NCBI RefSeq assembly: GCF_036320965.1
Contig: NC_092234.1
Coordinates: 44,899,862 to 44,963,861 of the forward strand
DNA: 64,000 nt
Source of the DNA: Panulirus ornatus
Taxonomy: Eukaryota; Arthropoda; Malacostraca; Decapoda; Palinuridae
Direction of reading: 5' to 3'
Positions 12,240-40,958 of this stretch are shown in pieces (the first letter of the stretch is position 1; each line of letters starts with the position of its first letter). The position numbers were made by a program, and so were the translations under genes. A model generated the notes under the pieces. That model saw only the letters and a program-made list of their open reading frames with translations. It did no database searches and was not told the origin of the DNA.

Positions 12240-12890
12240 GTCCATAAACGCACATATACGTACATGTACATATCAACATATACATACATATACATACATA
12301 CACATGTGCATATTCATATTTGCTTGCCTTCATCCATTCTCGGCGCTACCCCCACCATACAGGAAACAGCATCGCGGTTGAGTATGATATATTGGACAAC
12401 CCAATGATCGTAAATGACATGATGAAGATCTTTTAAAAAGAGAGAGGTCAGAGAACGGTCGGGAGGTTCTGTGTGACGCGTCACCCATACAAACACAACA
12501 CCCCACCCATCCGTGGTGTCTTGAACCAGAGTTATGAAGGATCTATATAAAGAATGTCTATACTTTGTCGATTGAACCATCTGTCGTGTGTGGGTTCCTT
12601 CCCGCCCTTCCTTACGGTCACTAAAAGAAACTTTGGATGCAGTTGTAAAAACACCTAGATGGAAAAATTGGACTAAATTGAGACGTAAGTGAGTTTGAGA
12701 CAAATGGGATATGACGGATTAGACTGTATGTCTAAGAAAGCCATATTTCAGATGAAATGAGATAAAAGCATCTGTCTCCCTATTGAGGTAATGTGGGTTA
12801 TGGATGAGATAAAAAGATATATCTAAGATAAGGAAGAAGATATTGTCAGTGGGGCAGACGATAATCATTTACTTATTACCAGAAGGGAGA
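12237..12890. other. Spacer without recognised features
   Basis: Apart from a short piece resembling the LINE 3' UTR near 12320-12370, nothing was recognised. Confidence 0.4.
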
Positions 12891-12899
12891 GTTGAATGT

Positions 12900-13375
12900 T
12901 AACTTTGGATAGCGTCAAAGGCTTTCCCAATTCGTACTGTGGGTAGTGTCACAGGCTTTCCCAATTCGTACTGTGGGTAGTGTCAAAGGCTTTCCCAATT
13001 CATACTGTGGCTAGTGTCAAAGGCTTTCCCAATTCATACTGTGGGTAGTGTCAAAGGCTTTCCCAATTCGTACTGTGGGTAGTGTCAAAGGCTTTCCCAA
13101 TTCGTATTGTGGGTAGTGTCAAAAGCTTTCCCAATTCGTACCGTGGGTAGCGTCCAAGGCTTTCCCATCATTAGCTGTGAGCGGAGTCAAAGGCTTTCCC
13201 ATTATCAGCTGTCATTAGGGTCAAAGGCTTTCACATATCAGCTGCGAACAGGATCAAAGGCTTTCCCAATATCAGCAGTCATTAGGGTCAAAGGCTTTCT
13301 CATATCAGCTGCGAACAGGATCAAAGGCTTTCCCAATGTCTGCTGTTACCAGGGTCAAAGGCTTTCCCAGTTCCA
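12900..13375 (+). repeat. 34-bp minisatellite
   Basis: About 14 units keep tcaaaggctttccca. The first half of the array carries attcgtactgtgggtagtg and the second a diverged atcagctgcgaacagga form. Confidence 0.92.
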
Positions 13376-13379
13376 AAGA

Positions 13380-14435
13380 TACATGTAGTTTAGACACATG
13401 ACAACGATATGGTCTGGTTACTGACGCTACGTAGAGTCCAAGATGATGATGTGTACAGTGGAATGGGATTTATTGCATGGAGAAATAGTGACTTCGAAAA
13501 GTAGATTGGAATTGATAGCACGGAGAAATAGGGACTTGGAATAGATGATATAGTAGACTAAGTGATAACGTGTCCTCAACACAGAGAGATCTGTTGAATG
13601 TATAATGAGGATCTTCAGATATGAAAGATAAGGAGAACTCTGAAAATAATTGCGCCCTCGACAAAATTGGGAAACGGAGAGGATGCCATAGATGAAGATT
13701 TGATTATCAGAGATATTATCTGTGATTAGGAAAATTTACGAAACATAAGGGAGATATGTTACAGTCCTTTGGTTACTTTAGAGATGTCAGATTGGACGTG
13801 AACTGATCGGCCAGTCCTATGACCTAAATATGAGCATAGGATGAAATAGATATTTCTTGTTACCTAAATTTTTAGGGCAGTTTAGGTACAGTGACACACA
13901 CAAAAAAATGGAAATTTTAGAAAATGGTGACATTGGAAAAAAATGTATATATTGAAGAAAACGGGAGACTATATAATTGCTATGATAGATTATATAGAGT
14001 TGATAGATTATAGTATATAGGGAAAAAGGATAGGCGTAAGGACGTAATTATGGCTAGATTAATACTAAGAGAGAAATGTGGATGGCAATATGGAGTAAGA
14101 TATTAGGAAGATAAGGAAATATTCAACAAGTTTTACTGACAAAATTGGTACATTTGGCTATTATATTCATGAAATTATTGTACTGTTCAAGGTCCTGGAA
14201 GTGAGTTGATTATGATTAATAATAATCTAAGAGTAACTGAAAGGATGAATGAAGTTGTTACACCGTGAAAGTACTGGATACATTCATACAACTGGTGTGA
14301 ATCTGTACCTGTGTGAAGTAGTTCAATCTGATGATAGTATAATGGAGTCACCCCCTACATAATCATGGATGGTTCGGTTCCCGTTTTCTCTCGATAATGT
14401 TTTTGTTTTTGAATTTGACATTGAATTTGTTAGAC
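13380..14435. other. Spacer without recognised features
   Basis: AT-rich; no gene or repeat was recognised. Confidence 0.4.
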
Positions 14436-14439
14436 ATCC

Positions 14440-14665
14440 TTATCATCCCTGGGGATAGAGGGAGAAAGAATGATACCCTCATATCTCTTGCATGTTGTAA
14501 AAGGCGACCAAGAGGGGTCAGGTGTAGTTAGGGGGTTTGGGGGAGGTGGTGTGTACCGAGTTATCCTTCCCTCCTGTATTATTACCTTCCAAAACGAAGG
14601 TACTTAGGGAATAAAAAAAGGAATCAGGCTAAGGACATTTCCCCCAGTGTTGTCGTTTGTCCCAA
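14440..14665 (+). mobile_element. LINE 5' leader fragment
   Basis: ccctggggatagagggagaa, agaatgataccctcatatct and a diverged tgttgtaaaaggcgacc correspond to the leader shared with 5572, 48060, 49440 and 60140. Confidence 0.6.
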
Positions 14666-14668
14666 ACC

Positions 14669-14670
<2 letters not shown>

Positions 14671-14724
<54 letters not shown>

Positions 14725-14812
14725 GCCAGGTGAGGATATTCCACAAAGGCCCAGTCCTCTGTTCTTAACGCTACCTCGCTAACGCGGGAAACGGCGAATA
14801 GTTTAAAAGAAA

Positions 14813-14891
<79 letters not shown>
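14671..14891 (+). mobile_element. M1 composite between two (AT)n blocks
   Basis: (AT)n 14671-14720, then aggggccaggtgaggatatt to gtttaaaagaaaag at 14721-14813, then (AT)n 14815-14891. Confidence 0.65.
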
Positions 14892-14894
<3 letters not shown>

Positions 14895-15735
14895 TAACTG
14901 CGTATTGTTCCGCGGTATATATAATTTCCTAAATAGTATTAAATCGCATATAATTTACTGTCCATCATCAGCACCTAACAACTTGTCAGTTTCTCATTAT
15001 CAAAATGAATTAACGGTCTTTAAAAAAAAACTAACATTAAAACCTTTTTTTTATTTTGTAAACTATTTACCAAACATAAAGTTAAGGTCTGTGGATTATA
15101 ATCAGCGGTATCTACCAAAATTGGGGGCAATTAAATGATACTGTCAGAGATATGGTTTATACAGGTCACGAGAGGCTATATTACATTTATATAATATCAC
15201 CAACATTCCAATGTATATTCAGCATTTTGATCATATATGGTTGAGGAATATCTTTGTTTTTGTTTATTCATACTCAAAAAAAAAAAAACGCACGACGGAA
15301 ATGACAACAAACACGAAGCAGTTAATGTTTTCATTAAGACGATCCTAGACGTTGATTAATGTCCTAAACAAGCTAAGAAAAATAATAATCTGAAAGGGGG
15401 GAAAAGGAGGAAAGGGGGGAAAAAAATGGGGGGGGGACATGTCTACAGAGGCGCGTCGACACCCTCCCTCCGTGTTGCCAGCGTCAACTGATCCGGGCGG
15501 AGGGGAAGCCGCCGACTCTGCCCTCCATCTTCAAGACACCGCTGTCTTACAATTCACCTCACCCTGCCTTCGTCTTGACGTTTAACTCTTTATCATTTTG
15601 CAACTGTCGTGTTTAATATTAAACAGATTCGTTGTAGAATATTCCAGTGGCTTCGTAAGTGGCGGAATATCAGGAAAAATAGGAAAATATCTGGGATGCG
15701 GTGCGGGTGGAAAGGGCGTCTTTGTGTCCCGCGCG
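14892..15735. other. Upstream flank of the homeobox gene
   Basis: AT-rich DNA changing to GC-rich from about 15430. No gene was seen. Confidence 0.4.
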
Positions 15736-15830
15736 CTGATTGGCCGCTCGGAGGTAGGCGGAGGTGTCCCCCCGTGCGCGCGCACCGCCCGCCTCGCTTC
15801 TATAAATCCGTTGGTCATAACTGTTCTCAT
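15736..15830 (+). promoter_or_regulatory. Candidate promoter of the homeobox gene
   Basis: A CpG-rich stretch contains an inverted CCAAT box (GATTGGC, about 15738-15744) and TATAAAT at 15801-15807. A TCATT initiator-like motif has its A about 28 bases after the TATA start. It lies about 1.04 kb upstream of the start codon. Transcription from here is inferred from motif spacing only. Confidence 0.42.
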
Positions 15831-16867
15831 TATTATTTCCTAATTACTCGCGTCCTGGCAGTTCGGCGAGTTGGTTGGGGGGAAGCTGAGTAACAGCCAA
15901 TCGTCGGGCTCAGCTGGGGAAGTCCCTACGTTTGTGTTTAGTGACATATACGAGCAAGCGACCGCCGCCGGCCTGGGGGCGCCCTACACCATCGCTCTTT
16001 CTCTCTCTCCCTCTTGTCTCCAAGAATTAGATTGGATAATTGGTCCACAGTCTGCCTTAACGACCCCACAGTGTGTCCTAGGATATACATGGGGACATTT
16101 TCTTTCTCCTTGTGGCGAGTAAACACCGCTCGTTCGACCACAATGAACGGCAGAACGTAAAACAAAAAGGAAAGTACTTTTTGGAAGGTTGATGAACGGC
16201 TGGAGAAGACGTCAAAAGGTATTAAAAACAATTTCCCCCCTCCTCAATCAGCGAAGCTCGCTTATCCCAGGTAAGGTCGCTAGTTGCACCGCCCTCCGGG
16301 CCTTACGTAAGTGAGGGAGGCGGGTTGATGAACGACAGCAGTTCCTTGAGGTCCTGGCAGAGAACTATTAGAGTGTTGTTACGTTGAAGCCACGTCGGAG
16401 CTCCGCCAGAAGCTGACATCGCTTAGCTGACCCTCACCACACACACTCACCGCTGCGCCAGCAACCACCGCCGCCGGTCAATCAGTCTCCACTACTACTA
16501 CAACTACATCTTAATGACCATTGGCCGAGATGTCCTCATTAACATACAGCCACATGTGTATCTCCGTACTGACGAGTTAGTTAAACTAACGACCTGCCTA
16601 CCAACCACCGCTAACAATAGCGCGACGCGCCACCCACCATCGCCAACGCCGACAGCATCATCGCCTCTCCCACGAGTCCCATCGACTCTTATTCGAATAT
16701 CCGGTTGTCTTCGCTCTCCACTGCCGACCTAACGATACCAAGACGCTACCACAACCCAGTACCATCTTAGGTACCATCCGCCAGGGCGTCGCACGAGTAC
16801 CCACCGCCCACCGACGCTTCGCCACCACCCACACATCACCGCCACCATATTCGGCGTGAACACCAGC
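15831..16867 (+). other. Likely 5' leader of the homeobox gene
   Basis: This unique, moderately GC-rich DNA lies between the candidate promoter and the ATG. It contains donor-like CAG|GTAAGG at 16271 and TAC|GTAAGT at about 16305, so the leader may itself be spliced. A 72-codon upstream frame runs from ATG 16514 to TAA 16732. No acceptor could be chosen with confidence. Confidence 0.35.
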
Positions 16868-33123
<16,256 letters not shown>

Positions 33124-33560
33124 AACCCAGGGTCCTTGTTGACCTCCTCCTCCTCCTCCTCCTTACGTGTGTGTGTGTAATTGCTGCTTCTGCTGCCCAT
33201 CGAGTGACCTTTGACCTCCCGTGACCTGACCTAACAACTTATAGAAGATGGATCTTGACCCCCCCGCTCCCCCCCCCTTTATTGCTGACCTTACGCATCT
33301 TCCTTAACCATCGTCACTACGACGAGAGTTTGACCCTTTTTGACCTCGTAGCAATCACTAATACTACGATGAAGATTTGACCTTGACTGACCTCGTAGCA
33401 ATCGCTAATACTGAGAAATGGACGAATAGAAAATGGGAAGTGGGTCTCGCCCTCATACATCATCCATTTAAGGTCAAGAAGAAGTGGCTGCCCAAAAGTT
33501 TGACCTTTGACCTGTTAAAGGTCATGACCCCACACACACATCTTAGAGCTTGACCCATGC
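33124..33560 (+). promoter_or_regulatory. Nuclear-receptor half-site cluster after the homeobox stop codon
   Basis: About 16 TGACCT/TGACCC or AGGTCA half-sites occur in 420 bases. TGACCTTTGACCT, a perfect DR1, is at 33205-33217 and 33501-33513. DR4-spaced pairs are at 33331-33346 and 33378-33393, and an everted/inverted pair is at 33519-33530. The region is either 3' UTR or downstream regulatory DNA. Binding is inferred from motif only. Confidence 0.45.
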
Positions 33561-33579
33561 GTAAGGAACTGGTCATTAG

Positions 33580-34200
33580 AGAGGTAATTAAGTCGGGTTA
33601 ATGATCTCAAGTGTTAATTAGGCGAGACGAGAGGGCAATAGTTCTTTAATGATGTGTGACTGCAAATGACCCTGAATAATTACTAGCTTAATTAAGAAAA
33701 TGAATCCAGACTCATCCCTCTAATACTCATTATGACTCATCGGGGAGGTGAATGAATGGGATGAGTAAGGTTGAGTTTATTCATCACTCACAGCTAAGGA
33801 GGAACAAGAACCATTTACTCATTTACTCACCCAACTGACTCATCGCATGAGTACACCAAAGATCTCCTCGTCACCCTCACCAAACCAAACAACCATCAAC
33901 TACCAATTAAGAAGCCACAATACTCATGAACTCCCTCACCCACCCCTTACTCACTCAACCACCCACCCACCATCTCCACCACGTGTACTCACCGTGTGTG
34001 TACGGAGGTTACTCATCGACCACCCCCCCCCCCCCCCCATGGATGAATACAGGCGGTGATAGGAATAACCAACTTGTACACTAATTACGCCAATGACCTT
34101 CAAGATAGGTTAATGAGTGTGGCTATATTGAACTACCTATTTGGCTAATAGCTCAATGAGGTTTTGAATGTCTATGATCAGGTAACAAGGCTTGTTTAAC
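33580..34200. other. 3' flank of the homeobox gene, no gene seen
   Basis: Four TAATTA homeodomain-type cores lie at 33585, 33615, 33677 and 33689, followed by CA/CT-rich sequence. No convincing polyadenylation signal was seen close to the stop codon. The first AATAAA noted is at 35457-35462. Confidence 0.35.
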
Positions 34201-34201
34201 G

Positions 34202-34203
<2 letters not shown>

Positions 34204-34288
<85 letters not shown>
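34204..34288 (+). repeat. (AT)n microsatellite
   Basis: About 85 bases. Confidence 0.96.
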
Positions 34289-34289
<1 letters not shown>

Positions 34290-34398
34290 TGAGGGCAATT
34301 GGGCAGTTAGTGTCTCGGCTGCTAATTGGTTGATTTACTCTCCCTTCCCACCCCCTTATCTAAATTGGTCACCATGACGATTATTGATTGGCTGAATA

Positions 34399-34401
<3 letters not shown>

Positions 34402-34485
<84 letters not shown>
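34402..34485 (+). repeat. (AT)n microsatellite
   Basis: Left border of fold-back copy 2. Confidence 0.96.
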
Positions 34486-34486
<1 letters not shown>

Positions 34487-34846
34487 GAAAGGATCACAAT
34501 TTTGCGCGTGATCAAGATATTCCTGTGAGTCCACCACGGGGAAAATGAAACACGAAAAGTTCCCAAGTGCACTTTCGTGTAATAATCACATCATCAGGGG
34601 AGATACAGGAGAGAAATATAACAGTCAGTTGATATACATCGAAGAGACGTAGCTAGGACGCCATTTGGGACGATCACATGTTTACCAAATGGCGTCCTAC
34701 CTACGTCTCTTCGATGTATATCAACTGACTTATATTTATCTCTTGTGTCTCCCCTGATGTGATTATTACACGAAAGTGCACTTGGCAACTTATCATGTTT
34801 TATTTTCCCCGTGGAGTCTTAGGAATATACTTGATAATGCGCAAAG

Positions 34847-34850
<4 letters not shown>
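34483..34850. mobile_element. Fold-back/MITE-like element, copy 2 (most complete)
   Basis: A near-complete palindrome of about 365 bases. The left arm contains gtgcactttcgtgtaataat, agttgatatacatcgaagag and cgccatttgg; the right arm holds their reverse complements in mirror order around 34670-34685. Outer ends show the related strings ttttgcgcgtgatcaag and its partner cttgataatgcgcaaa. Both flanks are (AT)n. No transposase is encoded. Confidence 0.85.

Positions 34851-34921
<71 letters not shown>
34849..34921 (+). repeat. (AT)n microsatellite
   Basis: Right border of fold-back copy 2. Confidence 0.96.
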
Positions 34922-34924
<3 letters not shown>

Positions 34925-35055
34925 GCAGTTAAATACACAAGTTGAACATGAACAAGAATGATCAGTCTCTGTACATAATGCATATATTATTCATTCATTC
35001 ATTTATTATCATTTACACTGACAAATTGTTTTTCAATGGGCGTGATGGCCGTGTC

Positions 35056-35087
<32 letters not shown>

Positions 35088-35507
35088 GAGGGGGGAAGGG
35101 GGGAGGACACTCTATCAAATGACAAACGTTAATTCAAAAGACAAAAAAAGAATGAGGACATATCTGTGAGATCTACATCCAAACATGGAAATGATTTAGG
35201 AGTCTAGTTAGCTGTTATCAATTACTCCCTCTCGTCTTATCGGGTCATTAACCAATTTATGACCTTCCCCCTTCCCCTATCTCCCATTCTTAACCGAGTT
35301 GGTTTTTCATTCCAATGGAATTTCTTGTGAAGTAGACTATATTTTTCCCCCCGTTTTCTTAGCTGAGGTAGGAACCAGGCAAACTGACCCCCAAACCCCC
35401 TTTACTTGTTATTTCCACCCCCAGGAAGAGTGCAATAGCGTCATGGTGTAATGTGTAATAAAATTGTGACTTAAATGATTGTAGTGTGTGTATTGATCAC
35501 ATTCCTC

Positions 35508-35510
<3 letters not shown>

Positions 35511-35596
<86 letters not shown>

Positions 35597-35603
35597 CCAC
35601 ACA
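35511..35603 (+). repeat. (AT)n then (AC)n
   Basis: AT to 35582, then acacacac with one ccc break. Confidence 0.95.
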
Positions 35604-36724
35604 CTTCACAAAGAGCGCGATATGGAACCCCAGCTTATGATTATAGTGTTGGCATCAAACACCACAATCTACGTTTTCTATGCAATGAAGGAATACACCG
35701 TATACTTAAGTAATTCACTTATAAAAAAGATATGGCATAAGACTTTAGCAATGATATTATCTGCCCTCCTGTGCTGATGGAATGCAGGAGTTGAAGACAA
35801 TGTTCTCATGTCTCTTTTTCTATTATTTATATTCTCTCGTTTTTTTTTTATTTTTGATTTACCTCTTCAACACCCCACTCCCAAGAACACATCATGATAT
35901 CCCTCCCCAAAGTAATTAACTCCAAAAACCTCACATTAACTTCACCGTCATTCACCTAAGCCATCACTTGTCTAATAACGTTGAGACAATTAACAAATAA
36001 AAGAATAATCTACCATAATATATCTAAATATGACTTTATCTTTTCGTAATCTATTTATATGTAAAGGTAGTAGAATCTATCATTATTTTCATTATGGGAA
36101 AATTAAACTCGGGTTGTGTAAAGCCATTTTGCAGTCAAGGTAATTTGTGGTCTGTGTTTGTGGCCAAATCACTGCTGAGCAAACCTCGTCACTCTCCTTT
36201 GTGCCACAATTTCGACAACAGATTCCATTTCTTCATAAATGATTTCCTTCAAACGTCAATACTCGTAATTCTACCCAACATATATCAAGTTCGGACGTCG
36301 CCTTGCACGTAAGGAGGAGTTCGAAAAATTCCTACATTAATCTCCACGAAGCTCAAAAATAAATACATTCCTTTATAGCGAAAGTGTTGAACAAAACTAT
36401 ATTCATATTTCAAAATATAACTCCATGTATACCAATAATCAAAATGAATGGAGCTATTTTGTCTCTTCAAAATTCAAATCCAAAAAAAATTACTGCCATT
36501 GTGAATGTATGACGCCCTGTCAACCGTCGGGTTAATACGTCATCATTCCAGCCCAGACCGTCGCCTGAGATGGACGTCTCCACCACCTAAAGGTAATAAA
36601 AACGTATTTTCTTCTAGTAATTTGTAATTGGTTGTTCTATTGAAATATCTAATAACCATGTGATGAACGGCCTCAAAAGTACATAGCTGTATTTTGGCAG
36701 TTTGTAGTTTCATGTTTCCACGAT

Positions 36725-36784
<60 letters not shown>

Positions 36785-37285
36785 CTTCACCCCACAATGT
36801 AAAACAAATTCACTTCATTGGATGTTTTTGTTCGAGTCTAACTTTACAATCATATTTACTCATTTCCCTCGGATATGTGTATATGATCATGAATAATACA
36901 AGCACGACTTTGAATGCATAATTACAGAATATATTGTTAAAAAAAATTATTCATTGTCAATTTGCTTTCAATATTTAGTTTTCCCCCTAGTGGATTTGTT
37001 AGCGGAAACGTAATTGGTGGATGGGGGAGACTGTAAATATAGGGGCTGACCAATCAGGTGACAGCAAACAAAAGCCAAACAAAATAGTCGTTTATTATTG
37101 ACTAAAACTTTTGTTTTGCTTGTTTATACGATTTTGTAATGTTTAGATTGTTTGTTTATATGAGTTTTCTGTTATTCTTAATCGTCTGTCCTTTTTTTGT
37201 CCGTTGCGTGTTGTTATGAACACCAAAAGCAGTTTGACAAATAGTCAGATTTTCACAGCACTTACGAACTTGTGTACCAACGTTG

Positions 37286-37356
<71 letters not shown>

Positions 37357-38287
37357 TTCTACATTAAGACAGTTCTGGTGTTCACCACGCCAGATAGAAC
37401 ACTGAAAGTTGTATTTAAAGAATTTATTAACTGGTACAGATCTAGAACTAACAATAATGGTAGAGTTGGTTATTTGGTAGACATTCCATTGTGAGAAGAG
37501 GAACAGCAGGCGAAGTCGGGCATTCGTAAATGAGGCGTGTTATTCTAAGGGGGGGGGGGCTTTCTTAGCCCCCCCAGAGTGTCGTATCCTTAAGGGGTGG
37601 GTGGCGGCTGGGGCTATCCCCCCTCCCCCTCCCCCCTCCTCCCAAATGCTCGTTATACATTATTGGAGAACGATGGTCATCTTCGTTATACATAGTTCCT
37701 GTAGAACGGTGGATACCCAGATAACAGCGTTTGGGGGGGGGGTGGAAGGGGGTTAAAGGGGGGGGGGAGAGAGAGAGAGAGGTTAGAGAAAGCAAAATTA
37801 ATGCTATGGGGTTTGGGGAGGCAGGGAGGGGCGGGTGGTTTAGGGGTTGGAAAGGTCATGATTAATGCAATGTGGTCTAGCAAACCAGCAAGGCTGATGG
37901 CATTAACATACACCACGTCACATAAGGAAGAAATGCTACGGAAATAATTCCCCTTGAGGAGGAGGGAGGGGGTAGGGAGCGACTAGATTGGGGGGGTAGG
38001 AGAGGGAGGGGGAAGGTGGCGACGGCTGCAACCCCCCCCCCTCACCCCCACCCACCAAGTGCTAGGCATTTACGTATTTTCTTTTCTCTTTTTCAATAAA
38101 TCGTTAGTTTGTCCCTCGTACCAGTTAACGCCAGCCTAGAGAGTTGGTCATTTCTGGTCATGTTGTTGCGTTCTCTGTTTAAAGTCATCAGACCTGGGTT
38201 GTGTGGTTGAGGAGGAAGCCAACCACCCACCTACCTTTAACGAGGCTGTTACCATCGTCATTTGATAAGGGGGGATAATTAAGTCTC
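35604..38287. other. Intergenic spacer
   Basis: AT-rich, with (AT)n at 36727-36782 and 37289-37353 and G-rich low complexity at 37540-38040. No gene was supported. Confidence 0.5.
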
Positions 38288-38313
38288 ATATATATATATA
38301 TATATATATATAT
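38288..38313 (+). repeat. (AT)n microsatellite
   Basis: Immediately precedes the truncated LINE at 38314. Confidence 0.93.
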
Positions 38314-39249
38314 GGCTGATTCATGTGAGAAACTGCAGAAGCTGGTGACTGAGTTTGGTAAAGTGTGTGGAAGAAGAAAGTTGAGAGTAAATGTGAATAA
38401 GAGCAAGGTTATTAGGTACAGTAGGGGTGAGGGTCAAGTCAATTGGGAGGTGAGTTTGAATGGAGAAAAACTGGAGGAAGTGAAGTGCTTTAGATATCTG
38501 GGAGTGGATCTGTCAGCGGATGGAACCATGGAAGCGGAAGTGGATCATAGGGTGGGGGAGGGGGCGAAAATTTTGGGAGCCTTGAAAAATGTGTGGAAGT
38601 CGAGAACATTATCTCGGAAAGCAAAAATGGGTATGTTTGAGGGAATAGTGGTTCCAACAATGCTGTATGGTTGCGAGGCGTGGGCTATGGATAGAGATGT
38701 GCGCAGGAGGATGGATGTGCTGGAAATGAGATGTTTGAGGACAATGTGTGGTGTGAGGTGGTTTGATCGAGTAAGTAACGTAAGGGTAAGAGAGATGTGT
38801 GGAAATAAAAAGAGCGTGGTTGAGAGAGCAGAAGAGGGTGTTTTGAAATGGTTTGGGCACATGGAGAGAATGAGTGAGGAGAGATTGACCAAGAGGATAT
38901 ATGTGTCGGAGGTGGAGGGAACGAGGAGAAGAGGGAGACCAAATTGGAGGTGGAAAGATGGAGTGAAAAAGATTTTGTGTGATCGGGGCCTGAACATGCA
39001 GGAGGGTGAAAGGAGGGCAAGAAATAGAGTGAATTGGAGTCATGTGGTATATAGGGGTTGACGTGCTGTCAGTGGATTGAAGCAAGGCATGTGAAGCGTC
39101 TGGGGTAAACCATGGAAAGCTGTGTAGGTATGTATATTTGCGTGTGTGGACGTGTGTATGTACATGTGTATGGGGGGGGGGGGTTGGGCCATTTCTTTCG
39201 TCTGTTTCCTTGCGCTACCTCGCAAACGCGGGAGACAGCGACAAAGTAT

Positions 39250-39305
<56 letters not shown>
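38314..39305 (+). mobile_element. Main-family LINE, 5'-truncated copy
   Basis: It starts inside the active-site block (VADSCEKLQKLVTEFGK) right after (AT)n and reads open to NWSHVVYRG, stop at 39059-39061. Tail tttcgtctgtttccttgcgc follows, poly(A) at 39250-39265, then (AT)n 39266-39305. It is close to the copy at 49922, sharing the AMDRDVRRRMD and NWSHVV variants, which suggests recent common origin. Confidence 0.87.
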
Positions 39306-39307
<2 letters not shown>

Positions 39308-39437
39308 TGTCTTAGCTACGTCTCTTGGTTGTATACCAACTATTATATTTCTCTCTTGCGTCTCCCCTGATGATGTGATTATTACACGAAATTGCACTTG
39401 GGAACTTATCGTGTTTCATTTCCCCGTGGACTCATAG

Positions 39438-39535
<98 letters not shown>
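39306..39535. mobile_element. Fold-back/MITE-like element, half copy 3, with (AT)n
   Basis: Only the right arm is present (gtgattattacacgaaattg to gtggactcataggaat, up to 39440), followed by (AT)n 39438-39535. Confidence 0.7.
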
Positions 39536-39536
<1 letters not shown>

Positions 39537-39959
39537 CTGTAATCCTGTGGTATATGGGTTTAGCGGGGTTTAAGATCTTTTTTATCTTATTTTTTATGGC
39601 TTTCATAGTTTGAAGGCTTTAGTACAATCCTGTAGTGTCTAAATGCTATGTAGGTGGATATAGATGTAGTAACACAGCTGTGTGCATGATATTACATCAG
39701 TGTTTATGAGATATTTGGATATATTCGGTATGATATACCATCAGCTATAGTATACACACACACACACACACACACGTGGCAATGAAAACTTTAATATACC
39801 TATATGGCTTTGTTTACTGTATTTAAGGTTATTACTCATGATAACTTCAAAGGTCGAATTATCCTTTACCTTGTTATAAAAGTTTACTAAGTATTATTTT
39901 TTCTTATGATTTATAGTCTGGGCCCCAAAGTTAAATAACTTTGCATTTTCGTTAATTCA

Positions 39960-40958
39960 AAATCCATTTTGCCTTGTCTATTATGGCCACCCAACCACCA
40001 CTGAATCTTCAGTCAGTTCAGGCTGTCTTTCTCTCCCAATGATGTGCCGTGGGCAAACTTTAAGAGATTCTGTAGGTGACCCCACAGGTCATTATTGTCT
40101 GTAGGTCATTGATGTAGATGAAAAAAAAAAATATATGGGGACCCAGGACTAAGCCTTGTGGAATACCCAGTAGACACATGAAGCTTATCAAATACTTACA
40201 TATCTAATGGCATTCTTTCCCTCTGTTGGGAAAGCCAACCGGAATCCAAAACCAATTTTGATCACCTGTGATGTGAGGTGTAATTAAATCTGTAATCAAC
40301 TTGGTCATTTGCATAAAGCTGGTCGAAACTCAGCCAATAATGTCAGAGGACATTTTGGATCCTTAGTCAAATACACCAAAATATTCAGTAGGGATTTGTT
40401 GGTAGATCCAAAATATTGACTAGGTTTTGTGGGTAAATCCAAAATTTTGATTAGGTTTTGTTGGTAAATCCAAAATATTGTCTAGGTTATGTTGGTAAAT
40501 CCAAAATAGTCTAGGTTTTGTTGGTAAATCCAAAATTTTAAATAGGTTTTGTTGGTAGATCCAAAATATTGTGTAGGTTTTGTTGGTAAAATCAAAATTT
40601 TGACTAGGATTTGTTGACTAGGTTTTGATTTTAAAATCAAAATATTGACTAAGTTTAGTTGGTAAATCCAAAATATTACTAGGTTAGGTTGGTCAATCCA
40701 AAATACTGATAAGGATTTGTTGGTAAAAGACCTGCTATTCCGGTGAGCACGTTGATCTAAATTGATATTTAACTATTTTAGCCCTTAATACTTCAGTTTC
40801 AAGCGAAATTAAGTAAATAGGGCATTAGTTCAAAGCCCATCTCCCTCCCTGCAATAATCTGGTGATGGGAAAGCTAATTACCTGCTGTCTATTTCCAATA
40901 TTTTTATAGTAGATATCGTCTGGCCCTGTTACTATGTCTGGATTTAATGTTTTTATGA
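39960..40958 (-). pseudogene. CR1/L2/Jockey-like reverse transcriptase fossil, interrupted
   Basis: On the - strand, 40958-40820 reads FIKTLNPDIVTGPDDIYYKN and PITRLLQGG, an N-terminal reverse transcriptase block. 40175-40090 reads GIPQGLVLGP and FFIYINDLQ. A 32-bp minisatellite occupies about 40385-40735 between them. Confidence 0.62.
40385..40735 (+). repeat. About 32-bp minisatellite
   Basis: About 11 units contain taggttttgttggtaaatcc then aaaatattgac. Confidence 0.9.

Noticed and set aside
14905..15138. 77-codon frame upstream of the homeobox gene
   Set aside because: AT-rich composition, no motif and no supporting context.
37204..37494. 96-codon frame with (AT)n-encoded Ile/Tyr repeat
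   Set aside because: It is split by a microsatellite, has no recognisable domain and no splice-supported extension.
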